Below are positions 36,738 to 45,642 of a stretch of 64,000 nt of DNA, one piece after another (within the stretch, counting starts at the first letter, position 1; the number at the start of each line of letters is the position of its first letter). A program made the translations under genes and the position numbers. Source of the stretch: Gemmatimonadota bacterium (GTDB lineage: Bacteria; Gemmatimonadota; Gemmatimonadetes; Longimicrobiales; Gaopeijiaceae); the NCBI GenBank assembly GCA_022826005.1, contig JAJDVT010000121.1, positions 142,450 to 206,449 of the forward strand, written 5' to 3'. Below the pieces are notes generated by a model. That model saw nothing but the letters and a program-made list of their open reading frames with translations, ran no database searches and was not told the DNA's origin.

Positions 36738-37781
36738 TCAATCTGGCGCACCCCCCGTTTCCCCCCGGCCTCCCGTACGCGCCGGTGTTCGCCGGTGTTC
36801 CCGAACGAAGTCGTGCGCACCCTCCGGGAGAAGCAGGTTGTCGGCGATCCCCGCGATCTCCTCGGCTTCCTCCCACGCGCGCTCCAGCAGCCACAGCTCG
36901 CCCTCCAGCGCACGCCTTTCCTGCTCCTCGTGGAGCGCCATCTCCAGGGCGAGCCGGGTCGGAACGGGCATCTTCCAGATGTAGCCCGGCGATCCGTCGT
37001 TCATGTTGAAGTCGTCCGACGACGCAAGATCGGTCACCAGCCGTTCGGGACCGCCCGCGGCCTCGATCAGTTCCACCGCGTCCGCAACGGTCCGCTTCTT
37101 CCCACCGGCCTTGTTGACGGCGGGCAGAATGACTCCCGCCACCTGGCGCGCATCCTCACCCTCGAGCCAGATCTGCTCCCCAAGCAACGACGAGTAGTCG
37201 CTGACCTGGAGTCGCAGGCTCGCGCCGTCCTCCGCCAGGCGAAGGCGAGCGGTGCTGACGTCCATGCTCCTGACAACGATCGTACGCCGGCCATCCCGCG
37301 GGATCTCGACCACCTTGCGCCTTTGCTGCCAGGGAGTCCCGATGAGAAGCATCATCAGGATGCTGCCCGCTACCACCGTGCCCACTACCCAACCTCCGGC
37401 CGCGGCTGCTCCCAACCCGGCCGCGGTGTAGAGGCCCACCCGCCTACGCCTCCGCCCGAACTGGTCCCCGTATCGCCACGCGGCGAACTCGGGACGCAAC
37501 GGCTCGCCGATCCGCACCAGCGTCAGGCCCTCCGGGTGCCGCGCCAACCCGATGTTCTCGGTCGAGACGCGGACCCGCGTGCCCCGGAAGATCCGCTCGC
37601 AGTCCTCCACCGCCTCCCAACGCTCCTCCAGCGGCGTGAGATTCCAGCGCTCGCACTTGCGGCACACGACCCAGAGGCGACCGCGTTCGGCGTCGAAGGC
37701 GAGGCGCCGCCCGACCGGAAAAGTCTCGATGACCTCGTTGGTGCCGAGGGGTCTCTTGCAGAACATGCAGGTCGTGAACAT
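36738..37781 (-). CDS. membrane-anchored zinc-ribbon protein of unknown function, copy 1
   Basis: CMFCKRPLG...CRKCERWNLTPLEERWEAVEDCERIFRGTRVRVSTENIGLARHPEGLTLVRIG, TM segment, C-terminal helical motif EEQERRALEGELWLLERAWEEAEEIAGIADNLLLPEG. Confidence 0.78.
   Translation of the reverse strand: MFTTCMFCKRPLGTNEVIETFPVGRRLAFDAERGRLWVVCRKCERWNLTPLEERWEAVEDCERIFRGTRVRVSTENIGLARHPEGLTLVRIGEPLRPEFAAWRYGDQFGRRRRRVGLYTAAGLGAAAAGGWVVGTVVAGSILMMLLIGTPWQQRRKVVEIPRDGRRTIVVRSMDVSTARLRLAEDGASLRLQVSDYSSLLGEQIWLEGEDARQVAGVILPAVNKAGGKKRTVADAVELIEAAGGPERLVTDLASSDDFNMNDGSPGYIWKMPVPTRLALEMALHEEQERRALEGELWLLERAWEEAEEIAGIADNLLLPEGAHDFVREHRRTPARTGGRGETGGAPD
36865..36916 (-). repeat. 52-bp inverted repeat arm A (identical to 39966-40017)
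   Basis: Reverse complement of gcttcctcccacgcgcgctccagcagccacagctcgccctccagcgcacgcc equals 39966-40017 base for base. Confidence 0.95.
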
Positions 37782-37802
37782 GGCGAGACTCTGCTACCCC
37801 CC

Positions 37803-38996
37803 TCACCCCCCCACCAGCCCCAACAGCCACGCGCACAACGGCGCCGCATAGAACCCCAGGATGTACCCCGCGACCGCCATCAGCAGCCCGATCGGCGCCA
37901 TCGCGCGGTGGTACACCCCCGCCACGACCGGCGCCGACGCCGCCCCGCCGATGTTGGCCATGCTCCCGGTTGCGACGAAGAAGAGCGGTGCGCGCACGAG
38001 CCGGGCCGCAACGAGCAGGATCGCAACGTGGATCGCGATCCAGACGACCCCCGCGAGCAGGTAGACCGGCGCGTCGAGCACCGCCCTGAGGTCGGCCCTG
38101 GCCCCGATCCCGGCGAGGAGCAGGTAGAGGGCCGTGTAGCCGAGGTGGGACGCGCCCTTCTTCTCCAGCTTCCGGAGCGGCGTGAAGGAGAGGATCAGGC
38201 CGCCGGTGACCACGATCAGGACCGCCCAGGTCGTGCCGCTGATGATCGCGGGGTCGCCGAGCGCGGGCAGCCCGTTGCTTGCGAACCTGGCGGCCACCGC
38301 ACCCGCCATCCCCACACCGATCATCATGACGGCGTCGCGCAGGGTGATCGGCTGGCGGTCGCGGCTGATGGCCTCCAGGCGCTCGTTGGTCTCCTCGACC
38401 GCGTCGGTCCGCGCCCTGGTGCGCCGGTCCCAGCGGGCCTGCAGCCCCACCATCGCGATCAGCACACCCATCCACCCGTACCCGACCACCGTGTCCACCA
38501 CGATCACGGGTCCCAGCGCATCGGCGGAAGTCCCCACGCCCTCGGCGACCGCCATCATGTTCGCCGTACCCCCGATCCAGCTCCCCGAGAGCGCCGCGAA
38601 GCCCTGCCACGCATCCGCCGGCAGCATGTCGCGGAAGATCAGGAGCGAAATCGGCCCCCCGACGACGATTCCGACGGTCCCCGCCGCGACCATGAAAAGC
38701 GCGACCGGGCCGAGCCGCATGACGCTCCGGAGGTCCACCGACACCATGAGCATGAAGATCGCGAAGAGGAGAAGGTAGGACGAGTTCCAGCCGTAGAGTG
38801 CTGATTCGCCCGGCGTGATCCCGGCGGTCGTCGTCAGCATCGGGACGAAGTAGACGAAGATGACCGGAGGGACGAACTCGAAGAACCTCTTGAAGCGCGG
38901 CAGCTCCGAGACCCAGAAGATCAGGGCAACCAGCGCGGCCAGGAATCCGAAAAGGGCCATCGGGTCGGTGATGAGCGCGGTGTTCGCGGACTCCAT
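37803..38996 (-). CDS. DUF819 family membrane protein
   Basis: Polytopic; ALSGSWIGGTANMMAVAEGVGTS...GPVIVVDTVVGYGWMGVLIA...ASAPVVAGVYHRAMAPIGLLMAVAGYILGFYAAPLCAWLL. Confidence 0.87.
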   Translation of the reverse strand: MESANTALITDPMALFGFLAALVALIFWVSELPRFKRFFEFVPPVIFVYFVPMLTTTAGITPGESALYGWNSSYLLLFAIFMLMVSVDLRSVMRLGPVALFMVAAGTVGIVVGGPISLLIFRDMLPADAWQGFAALSGSWIGGTANMMAVAEGVGTSADALGPVIVVDTVVGYGWMGVLIAMVGLQARWDRRTRARTDAVEETNERLEAISRDRQPITLRDAVMMIGVGMAGAVAARFASNGLPALGDPAIISGTTWAVLIVVTGGLILSFTPLRKLEKKGASHLGYTALYLLLAGIGARADLRAVLDAPVYLLAGVVWIAIHVAILLVAARLVRAPLFFVATGSMANIGGAASAPVVAGVYHRAMAPIGLLMAVAGYILGFYAAPLCAWLLGLVGG

Positions 38997-39103
38997 GCAG
39001 TTCCTCCTGGCGGCTCCGGGCGGGAGCGGCAAGTGAGCGGTTCAGCGGCGTCGGTCGTACGTTGTCATAGTGCGGTTGAACCCTTCGACGGACAAGAATC
39101 GGC

Positions 39104-40165
39104 GTGTACAAGTCGTGTATGTTCTGCCACAAGCCACTCGGCGCAAACGAGGTCATCGAGTCGTTTCCCGTCGGCCGACGCCTGGCGTTCGACAGCGTCC
39201 GCGGCCGCCTCTGGGTCGTGTGCCGCAGGTGCGAGCGCTGGAACCTGACGCCGCTGGAGGAGCGCTGGGAGGCGGTCGAGGATTGCGAACGGATCTTTCG
39301 GGACACGCGGATCCGGGTGTCGACGGAGAACATCGGGCTGGCACGGCACCCTGAGGGGCTGACGCTGGTGCGTGTGGGCGCGCCGCTGCGGCCCGAGTTC
39401 GCGGCGTGGCGCTACGGGGACCAGTTCGGAAAGCGGATGCGGCGGGCAGTTCTCTACGGGGCGGCCGGAATCGCGGCCTTCGGCGGCATCGTGGTCGGTG
39501 GGGCCGCCGCCGGTATCCTCAGCGGCGCTGTGCTCAGCCAGAGCGGCAACTTCATCAACCTGTGGATGAACGCGCGGACAATGGTCAAGCTCCGTCCCGA
39601 CGGCGGAGGAGTCATCAAGCTCAAGCGTCAGGACCTCCTGGGCACTCGCTTGCGCCCGTCGGACGACGAGCAGGGCTTCAAGGTGCAGGTACGCAAGCGG
39701 AGCAAGAAGGTCTGGTACGAGGGCACCGAGGCGCGCCGATTCGCCGGCGCGATATTGCCGAAGATGAACTCGATGGGCGGGGGCAAGCAGATGGTGCAGG
39801 ACGCGGTGGGTCTGATCGAGACCGCGGGCCACCCCGAGCAGTACCTGGCGAGAATCGCGGAGGGGGACCGCTTCAGCGACCGGAAGGGCGTCCCGGGCTA
39901 CGTGAACAAGATGGAGAAGCCACAGAAGCTCGCGCTCGAGATGGCGCTCCACGAGGAGCAGGAGCGGCGTGCGCTGGAGGGCGAGCTGTGGCTGCTGGAG
40001 CGCGCGTGGGAGGAAGCGGAGGAGGTCGCGGAGATCGCCGACAACCTGTTGCTGCCGGAGGGAACGGCGGAGTTTCTTCGCGAGCACGGCCGGAGCCCGG
40101 AGCCCGGGGGTGCCGCCAACGCCGAGGGAGAGCGCGGGACCGGTGGAGCGCACCCGGCCGGCTGA
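39104..40165 (+). CDS. membrane-anchored zinc-ribbon protein of unknown function, copy 2 (paralog of 36738-37781, opposite strand)
   Basis: CMFCHKPLGANEVIESFPVGRRLAFDSVRGRLWVVCRRCERWNLTPLEERWEAVEDCERIFRDTRIRVSTENIGLARHPEGLTLVRVG; same C-terminal motif. Confidence 0.78.
   Translation: MYKSCMFCHKPLGANEVIESFPVGRRLAFDSVRGRLWVVCRRCERWNLTPLEERWEAVEDCERIFRDTRIRVSTENIGLARHPEGLTLVRVGAPLRPEFAAWRYGDQFGKRMRRAVLYGAAGIAAFGGIVVGGAAAGILSGAVLSQSGNFINLWMNARTMVKLRPDGGGVIKLKRQDLLGTRLRPSDDEQGFKVQVRKRSKKVWYEGTEARRFAGAILPKMNSMGGGKQMVQDAVGLIETAGHPEQYLARIAEGDRFSDRKGVPGYVNKMEKPQKLALEMALHEEQERRALEGELWLLERAWEEAEEVAEIADNLLLPEGTAEFLREHGRSPEPGGAANAEGERGTGGAHPAG
39966..40017 (+). repeat. 52-bp inverted repeat arm B (identical to reverse complement of 36865-36916)
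   Basis: ggcgtgcgctggagggcgagctgtggctgctggagcgcgcgtgggaggaagc. Confidence 0.95.
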
Positions 40166-40195
40166 GCGGGCCCCTGCCGGCTGAGCGAGCCGCTG

Positions 40196-43012
40196 CTACC
40201 AGCTGTACCCCATCTTCACGTAGTAGAACCCGCCGCTGGACCCGAACGGCGAGTTTGAGCTATACCGGTTCCCCGCCACCATGGCCGCCCTGGGATTCTC
40301 CTCCGGGTACTGGTTCAGCGCGTTCTGCGCGCCAACGGTGAGCGTGGTCGAAGCACCGATCGCATAGGACGCCTCCAGGTCGACCAGGAACTCGCCGGGG
40401 TAGTCGCGGTCGTCGCGGGAGTCGAACCAGCCGGCGTAGTAGCTGAGCCGGGCGAGGGTGGAGAGAGAGCCGCTCCACGTCCGCCTGCCCGACCCCACCC
40501 AGCGGATGCCGGGAAGGGCGTCGCGGAGCTGGCGGATGCGGACCTCGTCCAGCACGTCCGGGTTGTGGCGCGTGACCGCTGTGTGCGTGTAGTTGAACGC
40601 CACGTTGAATTCGGTGTCGCCGTCCATCCCCGGCGGGGCGAAGGCCGCCACCACGTCAACGCCTTGGGTGCGGGTGTCGAAGTCGTTCGTGAAGAACCGG
40701 AAGTTGGCGAGGTTGCGGGCGCTGGTGATGCCTTCGGCGATCAGGCGGTCGGCCTCGGCGGGGTCCAGTTCGAAGGTCTGGCTCAGCGCGAGGCGGTCCG
40801 AGAGGTCGATGCGGAAGTAGTCGGCGGAGAGGGTGAAGGGGTTGGCGTCGACCACCAGACCGAGGCTGGCATTGACCGAAGTCTCGGCGTCGAGCGGCCT
40901 ACCGCCCTTGATCTCGGCCACTGCGGAAGTCGACGGGATCGTTCCGTTGTTGACGAGTTCGCGGCGGTCGGGAGCGAACTGCGTGGAGACGTTGAAGGCG
41001 TTCTGCTGGCCGGGGGTGGGTGCGCGGAAGCCGGTGCTGACGCTCCCCCGCACCGCCAGCGCGCCGGTGAGCCCGTAGCGGGCGGCCAGCTTGCCGTTCG
41101 CGGTGGTGCCGAAGTCCTCGAAATCCTCCAGCCGGACCGCTGCGCCGACGGTCCAGCGGTCGTCGCGCGCGCGCATCTCGAGGTCGCCGTAGGCCGCGTA
41201 GTTGGCCCGGTGCCAGCCCCCGGCGGCGATGTCGCTGAAGCCCGGGAAACCGTTCGAGCCGGAGCTGAAGCCCTGGGGCGCGAAGGGGCCGATCCGCCAG
41301 GCTGCAGTCTCTCCGATGCCGATCTCGAAGTGCTCGTCGCGAAACTCGGCCCCGCCCGCCAGGCTGACCATGTCGCTCAGCGCGTAGCTCAGGTCGGCGT
41401 TCACGCCGAGTTCGCGCTGCTGGTAGACGCCGGGCTTGAAGGAGCTGGGGGACTCGGGCCCAAGCGACGCATTGACCGTCTGGTCGATGAAGAAGTCGAC
41501 CGCGTTCTGGCCGAAGACCGCGCTGACGTCCCAGAGGAGTCCGCCGCGCGTCTCACCCTTCAGCCCCGCGACCACCGACATGTCCGTGGCGTCGCCGCCG
41601 AACTGGGGTGTGAAGCCGCCGGGAAACATCTCCTGGAAGGTGAAGCAGTTGGGATCGTCGAGGACGCGCTGCAGTGCAGCCGGGTCGGGAACGTGGTTTG
41701 TGATCGTGACGACCGGGCAGTCCGCGGAGCCGTCCAGCACACCGTCGTGCGCATCCAGCACGTCGCCGACGAGCAGCGTCTGGCCGCCGTCGATGCTGAA
41801 GACGCCCTGGCGCGTGTTCGGATTGCGGAAGAAGAAGCCGCCCGCGACCGTCTCGCTCGCGAAGTTGGCGTGGCCGTAGAGCTGGAGCCCGTCGCCGAAG
41901 AACCGGCCGAAGTTGCCCCACAGCTTCAGGTCGTTGTCGACGTCGTGCGCGCCCCAGATCTGGGCCGGATCGCGCACGTGCGTGTTGCCCGCCGCGATCA
42001 GCGCCGCCGCGTCGTCCCGCTGCACGCTGCGGCTGGTCGGATTCGCGGCGCCGTACTCCGCGCTCAGGTTTGCGAAGCCGCTCTGCCCCAGCGGCAGCCC
42101 GATGTTGCCCGCCACGGTGTACGACTCGCCGTCGCCCTCGTAGAAGCTGCCGGTGCGGACCTCGATGCTGCCGCCCGAGCGGGCGTCCCTGAGCATGAGG
42201 TTCATGACGCCCGCGATGGCGTCGGAGCCGTATTGCGCGGACGCCCCGTCGCGCAGGATCTCCACCTGGCGGAGCGCGATCGCGGGGATCGTGGAGATGT
42301 CGGGCCCCTGGGCGCCATCTGCGAACCCGCCGCCGATCCACATGATGATCGACGCCCGGTGCCGCCGCTTCCCGTTGACGAGCACGAGGGTGTGGTCGGG
42401 CGCCAGGCCGCGCAGACTCGCGGGCCGCACGATCCGGGCCGCGTCGCCCACGGCCTGCGGGTTCACGTTGAACGAGGGCACGACGGTGCGCAGCAGGTCG
42501 CTCACGTCGGTGTCGCCCTGCTCGATGAAGTCCCGCCCCGTGATCGCGTCAATCGGGACCGCGGACTGGGTGGCGGTGCGGGGGCGGGACCGGCTGCCGA
42601 CCGTGACGAGGCCCTCCAGCGCGATCGCGGTCTGGTTGAGCGCGATGTCCAGTTGCGCCGTTTGCTCGTCGGCGATCGAGACCTCGCGGGTCTCGGTCGT
42701 GTAGCCGATCAGCGTGATCCTCACGGTGTGGGTGCCGGCGGGAATCCCGTTCAACTCGTAGCCGCCGGCCGGCCCGGTGATCCCCCCCAGCGAGAGGTCG
42801 GGGATGTCGACCTGGACGCCCGCCAGCGGCTGCCCGGTGGCAGCGGCCCGAATGGTACCTTCCAGGCGGCCCTGGGCCGAGGCCTGTGCGGGCAGAACGG
42901 ACAGAACCAGACAGGCGATCGGGGGTACAAGATGGTGGGCGAGACCGGCAGCCCGTCCCCATACCCTGCGGTCAGTTGGCCACACTGTAAAGAGTAGTTT
43001 ACTATTTGTCAT
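40196..43012 (-). CDS. TonB-dependent receptor with N-terminal carboxypeptidase-like regulatory domain
   Basis: Signal peptide; GRLEGTIRAAATGQPLAGVQVDIPD; plug region ITGRDFIEQGDTDVSDLLRTVVPSFNVN...QVEILRDGASAQYGSDAIAGVMNL; C-terminal FYYVKMGYSW. Confidence 0.93.
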   Translation of the reverse strand: MTNSKLLFTVWPTDRRVWGRAAGLAHHLVPPIACLVLSVLPAQASAQGRLEGTIRAAATGQPLAGVQVDIPDLSLGGITGPAGGYELNGIPAGTHTVRITLIGYTTETREVSIADEQTAQLDIALNQTAIALEGLVTVGSRSRPRTATQSAVPIDAITGRDFIEQGDTDVSDLLRTVVPSFNVNPQAVGDAARIVRPASLRGLAPDHTLVLVNGKRRHRASIIMWIGGGFADGAQGPDISTIPAIALRQVEILRDGASAQYGSDAIAGVMNLMLRDARSGGSIEVRTGSFYEGDGESYTVAGNIGLPLGQSGFANLSAEYGAANPTSRSVQRDDAAALIAAGNTHVRDPAQIWGAHDVDNDLKLWGNFGRFFGDGLQLYGHANFASETVAGGFFFRNPNTRQGVFSIDGGQTLLVGDVLDAHDGVLDGSADCPVVTITNHVPDPAALQRVLDDPNCFTFQEMFPGGFTPQFGGDATDMSVVAGLKGETRGGLLWDVSAVFGQNAVDFFIDQTVNASLGPESPSSFKPGVYQQRELGVNADLSYALSDMVSLAGGAEFRDEHFEIGIGETAAWRIGPFAPQGFSSGSNGFPGFSDIAAGGWHRANYAAYGDLEMRARDDRWTVGAAVRLEDFEDFGTTANGKLAARYGLTGALAVRGSVSTGFRAPTPGQQNAFNVSTQFAPDRRELVNNGTIPSTSAVAEIKGGRPLDAETSVNASLGLVVDANPFTLSADYFRIDLSDRLALSQTFELDPAEADRLIAEGITSARNLANFRFFTNDFDTRTQGVDVVAAFAPPGMDGDTEFNVAFNYTHTAVTRHNPDVLDEVRIRQLRDALPGIRWVGSGRRTWSGSLSTLARLSYYAGWFDSRDDRDYPGEFLVDLEASYAIGASTTLTVGAQNALNQYPEENPRAAMVAGNRYSSNSPFGSSGGFYYVKMGYSW

Positions 43013-43102
43013 GTTCTGTTTACTCGTTGTGCCCGCCTGGGTTGAGCGGCGAACAGGCACGAAAGTGAGGGACTTGGACACGATGTCCCGGGAGCCAGCG
43101 AG

Positions 43103-44353
43103 ATGTTCATCATGATCACCATTGCGCGTTTCGGTCGCAACCGCCAACCCCTGGTGCCGTTGCCCGGGCTGTGTCTGGCGGCCCTGCTGGCGGCATCCTG
43201 CGAAGAGGACGCGGCCTCGCCTGGCAGCGTCGCCTTCACGGCCACATGGACCACCGAGGGACCGGAAGTCAGGATCGGTTCGGTCGACGACCCGGACTAC
43301 GCCTTTGCGGGGGTCAGCCAGCTGGCGACAGGCCCCGGAGGCCGGCTCTACTCGCTCCATTCGCGCGAAGCGCTGATCCGCTGGTGGACCCCGGACGGCA
43401 AGCCGGCCGGTTCGTTCGGGAGCCGTGGCGAGGGGCCGGCCGAATTCGGCTTTCCGTCGAGCATGGGATTCTTCGGGGACACGCTGTGGGTCTCCGACAT
43501 CAGCACACTTCGCATCAGTTACTTCGATGCCGGCGGCACGTTTCTCGGGTCGGGAGCGTCCGGGGCCAACCTGAACCCCCGGGACGTCAACTTCACTTCG
43601 CCCCTTGTCCCGTTGCGCGACGGATCCATCCTGAAGCGCACCCCCGCGGCGTTGTGGAGGATCGCGGACGGACTGGTGACCGAGACGCCGGTCGTTCGCA
43701 TGGACGCCGAGGGCAACACGCTTTCCGTCATCTGGGTGAACCCGCACGAAGCCCGCGACGTCCGGCAGGTTCGCACCCCGATGGGCGCCGGTCTCGGCTA
43801 CCAGCCCTTCGGAGACCACGTCCTGTCCACGGTCTCGGAACATGGCCTGACGGTGCTTCACCGCCGCGCCTGGACCGGAGAAGGGGAAGCCCGCATGACG
43901 GTAGCGCGGATCGACTTCTACGGAGATACGATCTTTGCGGCAGGGGTGCCGTACGAACCCGTACCGCTCCCCTCCGAGCGCATCGACGCACACGTACATG
44001 ACCTGGCCCAGCGCATCGAACCGGGGTTCTTCGAGGGAACCACCAGGGCGGCATACGAGAGAGCCATGCGCGAAGCGACCTACGCCCCGGCATACGTCCC
44101 GCCGGTGCGCGAAATGATCGTCGGACGGGATGGCAGCGTCTGGTTGCGACGGTTCGAGCCGGTCGAATTGCAGACGGACGATCGGCTGAACGAGTGGTGG
44201 GTCCTCGATGCGGGCGGCATCCCCCTGGCGCGGGCACTGACCCCCACCGAACTGCGGGTGATGCTGGTCGATTCCGACGCGGTGTGGGGCGTGGAACTCG
44301 ACGAGCTGGATGTGCCCTACATCGTGCGGTACCGGTGGGTGAAGCAGGGATAG
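43103..44353 (+). CDS. 6-bladed beta-propeller lipoprotein-like protein
   Basis: Lipobox-like LLAASC; WWTPDGKPAGSFGSRGEGPAEFGFPSSMGFFGDTLWVSDISTLRISYFDAGGTFLG. Confidence 0.78.
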   Translation: MFIMITIARFGRNRQPLVPLPGLCLAALLAASCEEDAASPGSVAFTATWTTEGPEVRIGSVDDPDYAFAGVSQLATGPGGRLYSLHSREALIRWWTPDGKPAGSFGSRGEGPAEFGFPSSMGFFGDTLWVSDISTLRISYFDAGGTFLGSGASGANLNPRDVNFTSPLVPLRDGSILKRTPAALWRIADGLVTETPVVRMDAEGNTLSVIWVNPHEARDVRQVRTPMGAGLGYQPFGDHVLSTVSEHGLTVLHRRAWTGEGEARMTVARIDFYGDTIFAAGVPYEPVPLPSERIDAHVHDLAQRIEPGFFEGTTRAAYERAMREATYAPAYVPPVREMIVGRDGSVWLRRFEPVELQTDDRLNEWWVLDAGGIPLARALTPTELRVMLVDSDAVWGVELDELDVPYIVRYRWVKQG

Positions 44354-44362
44354 GCCGCTACG

Positions 44363-44387
44363 GGGCGGGGGCAGGTCGCCCCCGCCC
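44363..44387. terminator. GC-rich hairpin (10-bp perfect stem, 5-nt loop) just after the 43103-44353 stop
   Basis: gggcgggggc-aggtc-gcccccgccc; no clear T tract. Confidence 0.5.
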
Positions 44388-44538
44388 AGCAGATCGGGGA
44401 ATCCCAGCCCCTCCAGGACCTCGCCGTCTTCGGTCTCGACCGTGACGTAGGTCGTGCGCCTCGCGTCCCCGGCGCCCGATGCGGGCCGGGTGCTACTTGT
44501 TGTTGTTCGAATGCCGGCGCTACAACCGCCGGATCCGG

Positions 44539-45636
44539 TCAGCCGCCGAGTTCCGCCAGCTTGCTTCGGGCCTCCTGCGCGGGCTCGTACGATTCGTCGG
44601 CGTTCTCCCAGGCCGCCAGTGCGCTCTGCAGATGTTCGATGGCGCCGACCGTGTCTCCACGCTCCTCCATCAGCAGGGCCAGCTCCAGGTGGGCGTGAGG
44701 ATGGGCCGGAATGTGAAGGAGGACCTGGCGCAGTTCGGCCTCGGACTCGCCCAGCCGGCCCGCCTTGCGGAGCGCGCGTGCGGCACCGAGGCCGAAGTCG
44801 ACCCGGTCCGTGCTCCAGGCAAGGGTGCCACCGTCAGCCAGAATGTCGAGGGCCGCCCGGTAACTTTCGGCGGCGGCGGCGTAGTCGCCAGCGCGCTCCT
44901 GGATCATGCCGAGATCCGCGGTCAAGGTCGCACGGAAGTTCAGGTATCCACTTGTGTCCGCCACCTCGGCCGCTGGCTCGTGCACCTCCAGCGCGGCCTC
45001 GACGCCCTGGGACTCGAGCGCGACGAGGATCCTGCCGTGCGGCACGCGGAAGTCCCTCAGCCACAGATCGGATGCGGCCACCTCCTCCAGCACAGCGGCC
45101 GCCTCACCGACCAGGCCCGCGTCGAGGTAAAGCACGACATCTTCCAGGCGGACATAGGCCGGCACAGGAAATCCGGCACGCGCAAGCTCGTCGATCCAGG
45201 CGTTCGCGGTCCCGATCGCGGCTTCCAGCTCCCCGCGAAAGCGGTGATAGCGCTTGAGCCGCAGCAACGCGTCCGCCCTGGCCGCCGGGGTGCGGGCCTG
45301 GTCGCGTGCCCGTTCATACCCCCTGCGGGCGTCTTCGAACCGTCCGGTCTCCAGGTCGAGATCGGCGAGGTCGCGGGCGGGTCTCTCCGACAGCGGATTG
45401 AGCAGCACGGCCCTGGCCAGAATGTCACGCGCCATGTCGTGTTCACCGCGCCGCCGCCGGAAACCGGCCATCAGCAGCGCGCCTCCCTCATCGTCCGGAA
45501 ACCTTTCCCGGTATTCCGTGAGGGTTGCCGCGGCTTCTTCGTACAGCCCCAGCTCTTCCTGGAACTCGGCCAACGTCTGAAGCAGGAAGCCGTTCCCGGG
45601 ATTGAGGCGGCGCATTTCGGTGACCGTTGCCAGCAC
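44539..45636 (-). CDS. TPR-repeat protein, in frame with the upstream ORF across a single TGA
   Basis: Tandem TPR-like helices (LLQTLAEFQEELGLYEEAAATLTEYRERFPDDEGG...). GTG start 6 nt after the upstream stop, same frame. Confidence 0.7.
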   Translation of the reverse strand: MLATVTEMRRLNPGNGFLLQTLAEFQEELGLYEEAAATLTEYRERFPDDEGGALLMAGFRRRRGEHDMARDILARAVLLNPLSERPARDLADLDLETGRFEDARRGYERARDQARTPAARADALLRLKRYHRFRGELEAAIGTANAWIDELARAGFPVPAYVRLEDVVLYLDAGLVGEAAAVLEEVAASDLWLRDFRVPHGRILVALESQGVEAALEVHEPAAEVADTSGYLNFRATLTADLGMIQERAGDYAAAAESYRAALDILADGGTLAWSTDRVDFGLGAARALRKAGRLGESEAELRQVLLHIPAHPHAHLELALLMEERGDTVGAIEHLQSALAAWENADESYEPAQEARSKLAELGG

Positions 45637-45642
45637 GCCAGC

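Noticed and set aside
36717-38804. 695-aa plus-strand ORF rich in R/P/H/D
   Set aside because: Antisense to the zinc-ribbon protein and the DUF819 gene; low-complexity shadow ORF.
40565-42997. 810-aa plus-strand ORF
   Set aside because: Fully antisense to a convincing TonB-dependent receptor; shadow ORF.
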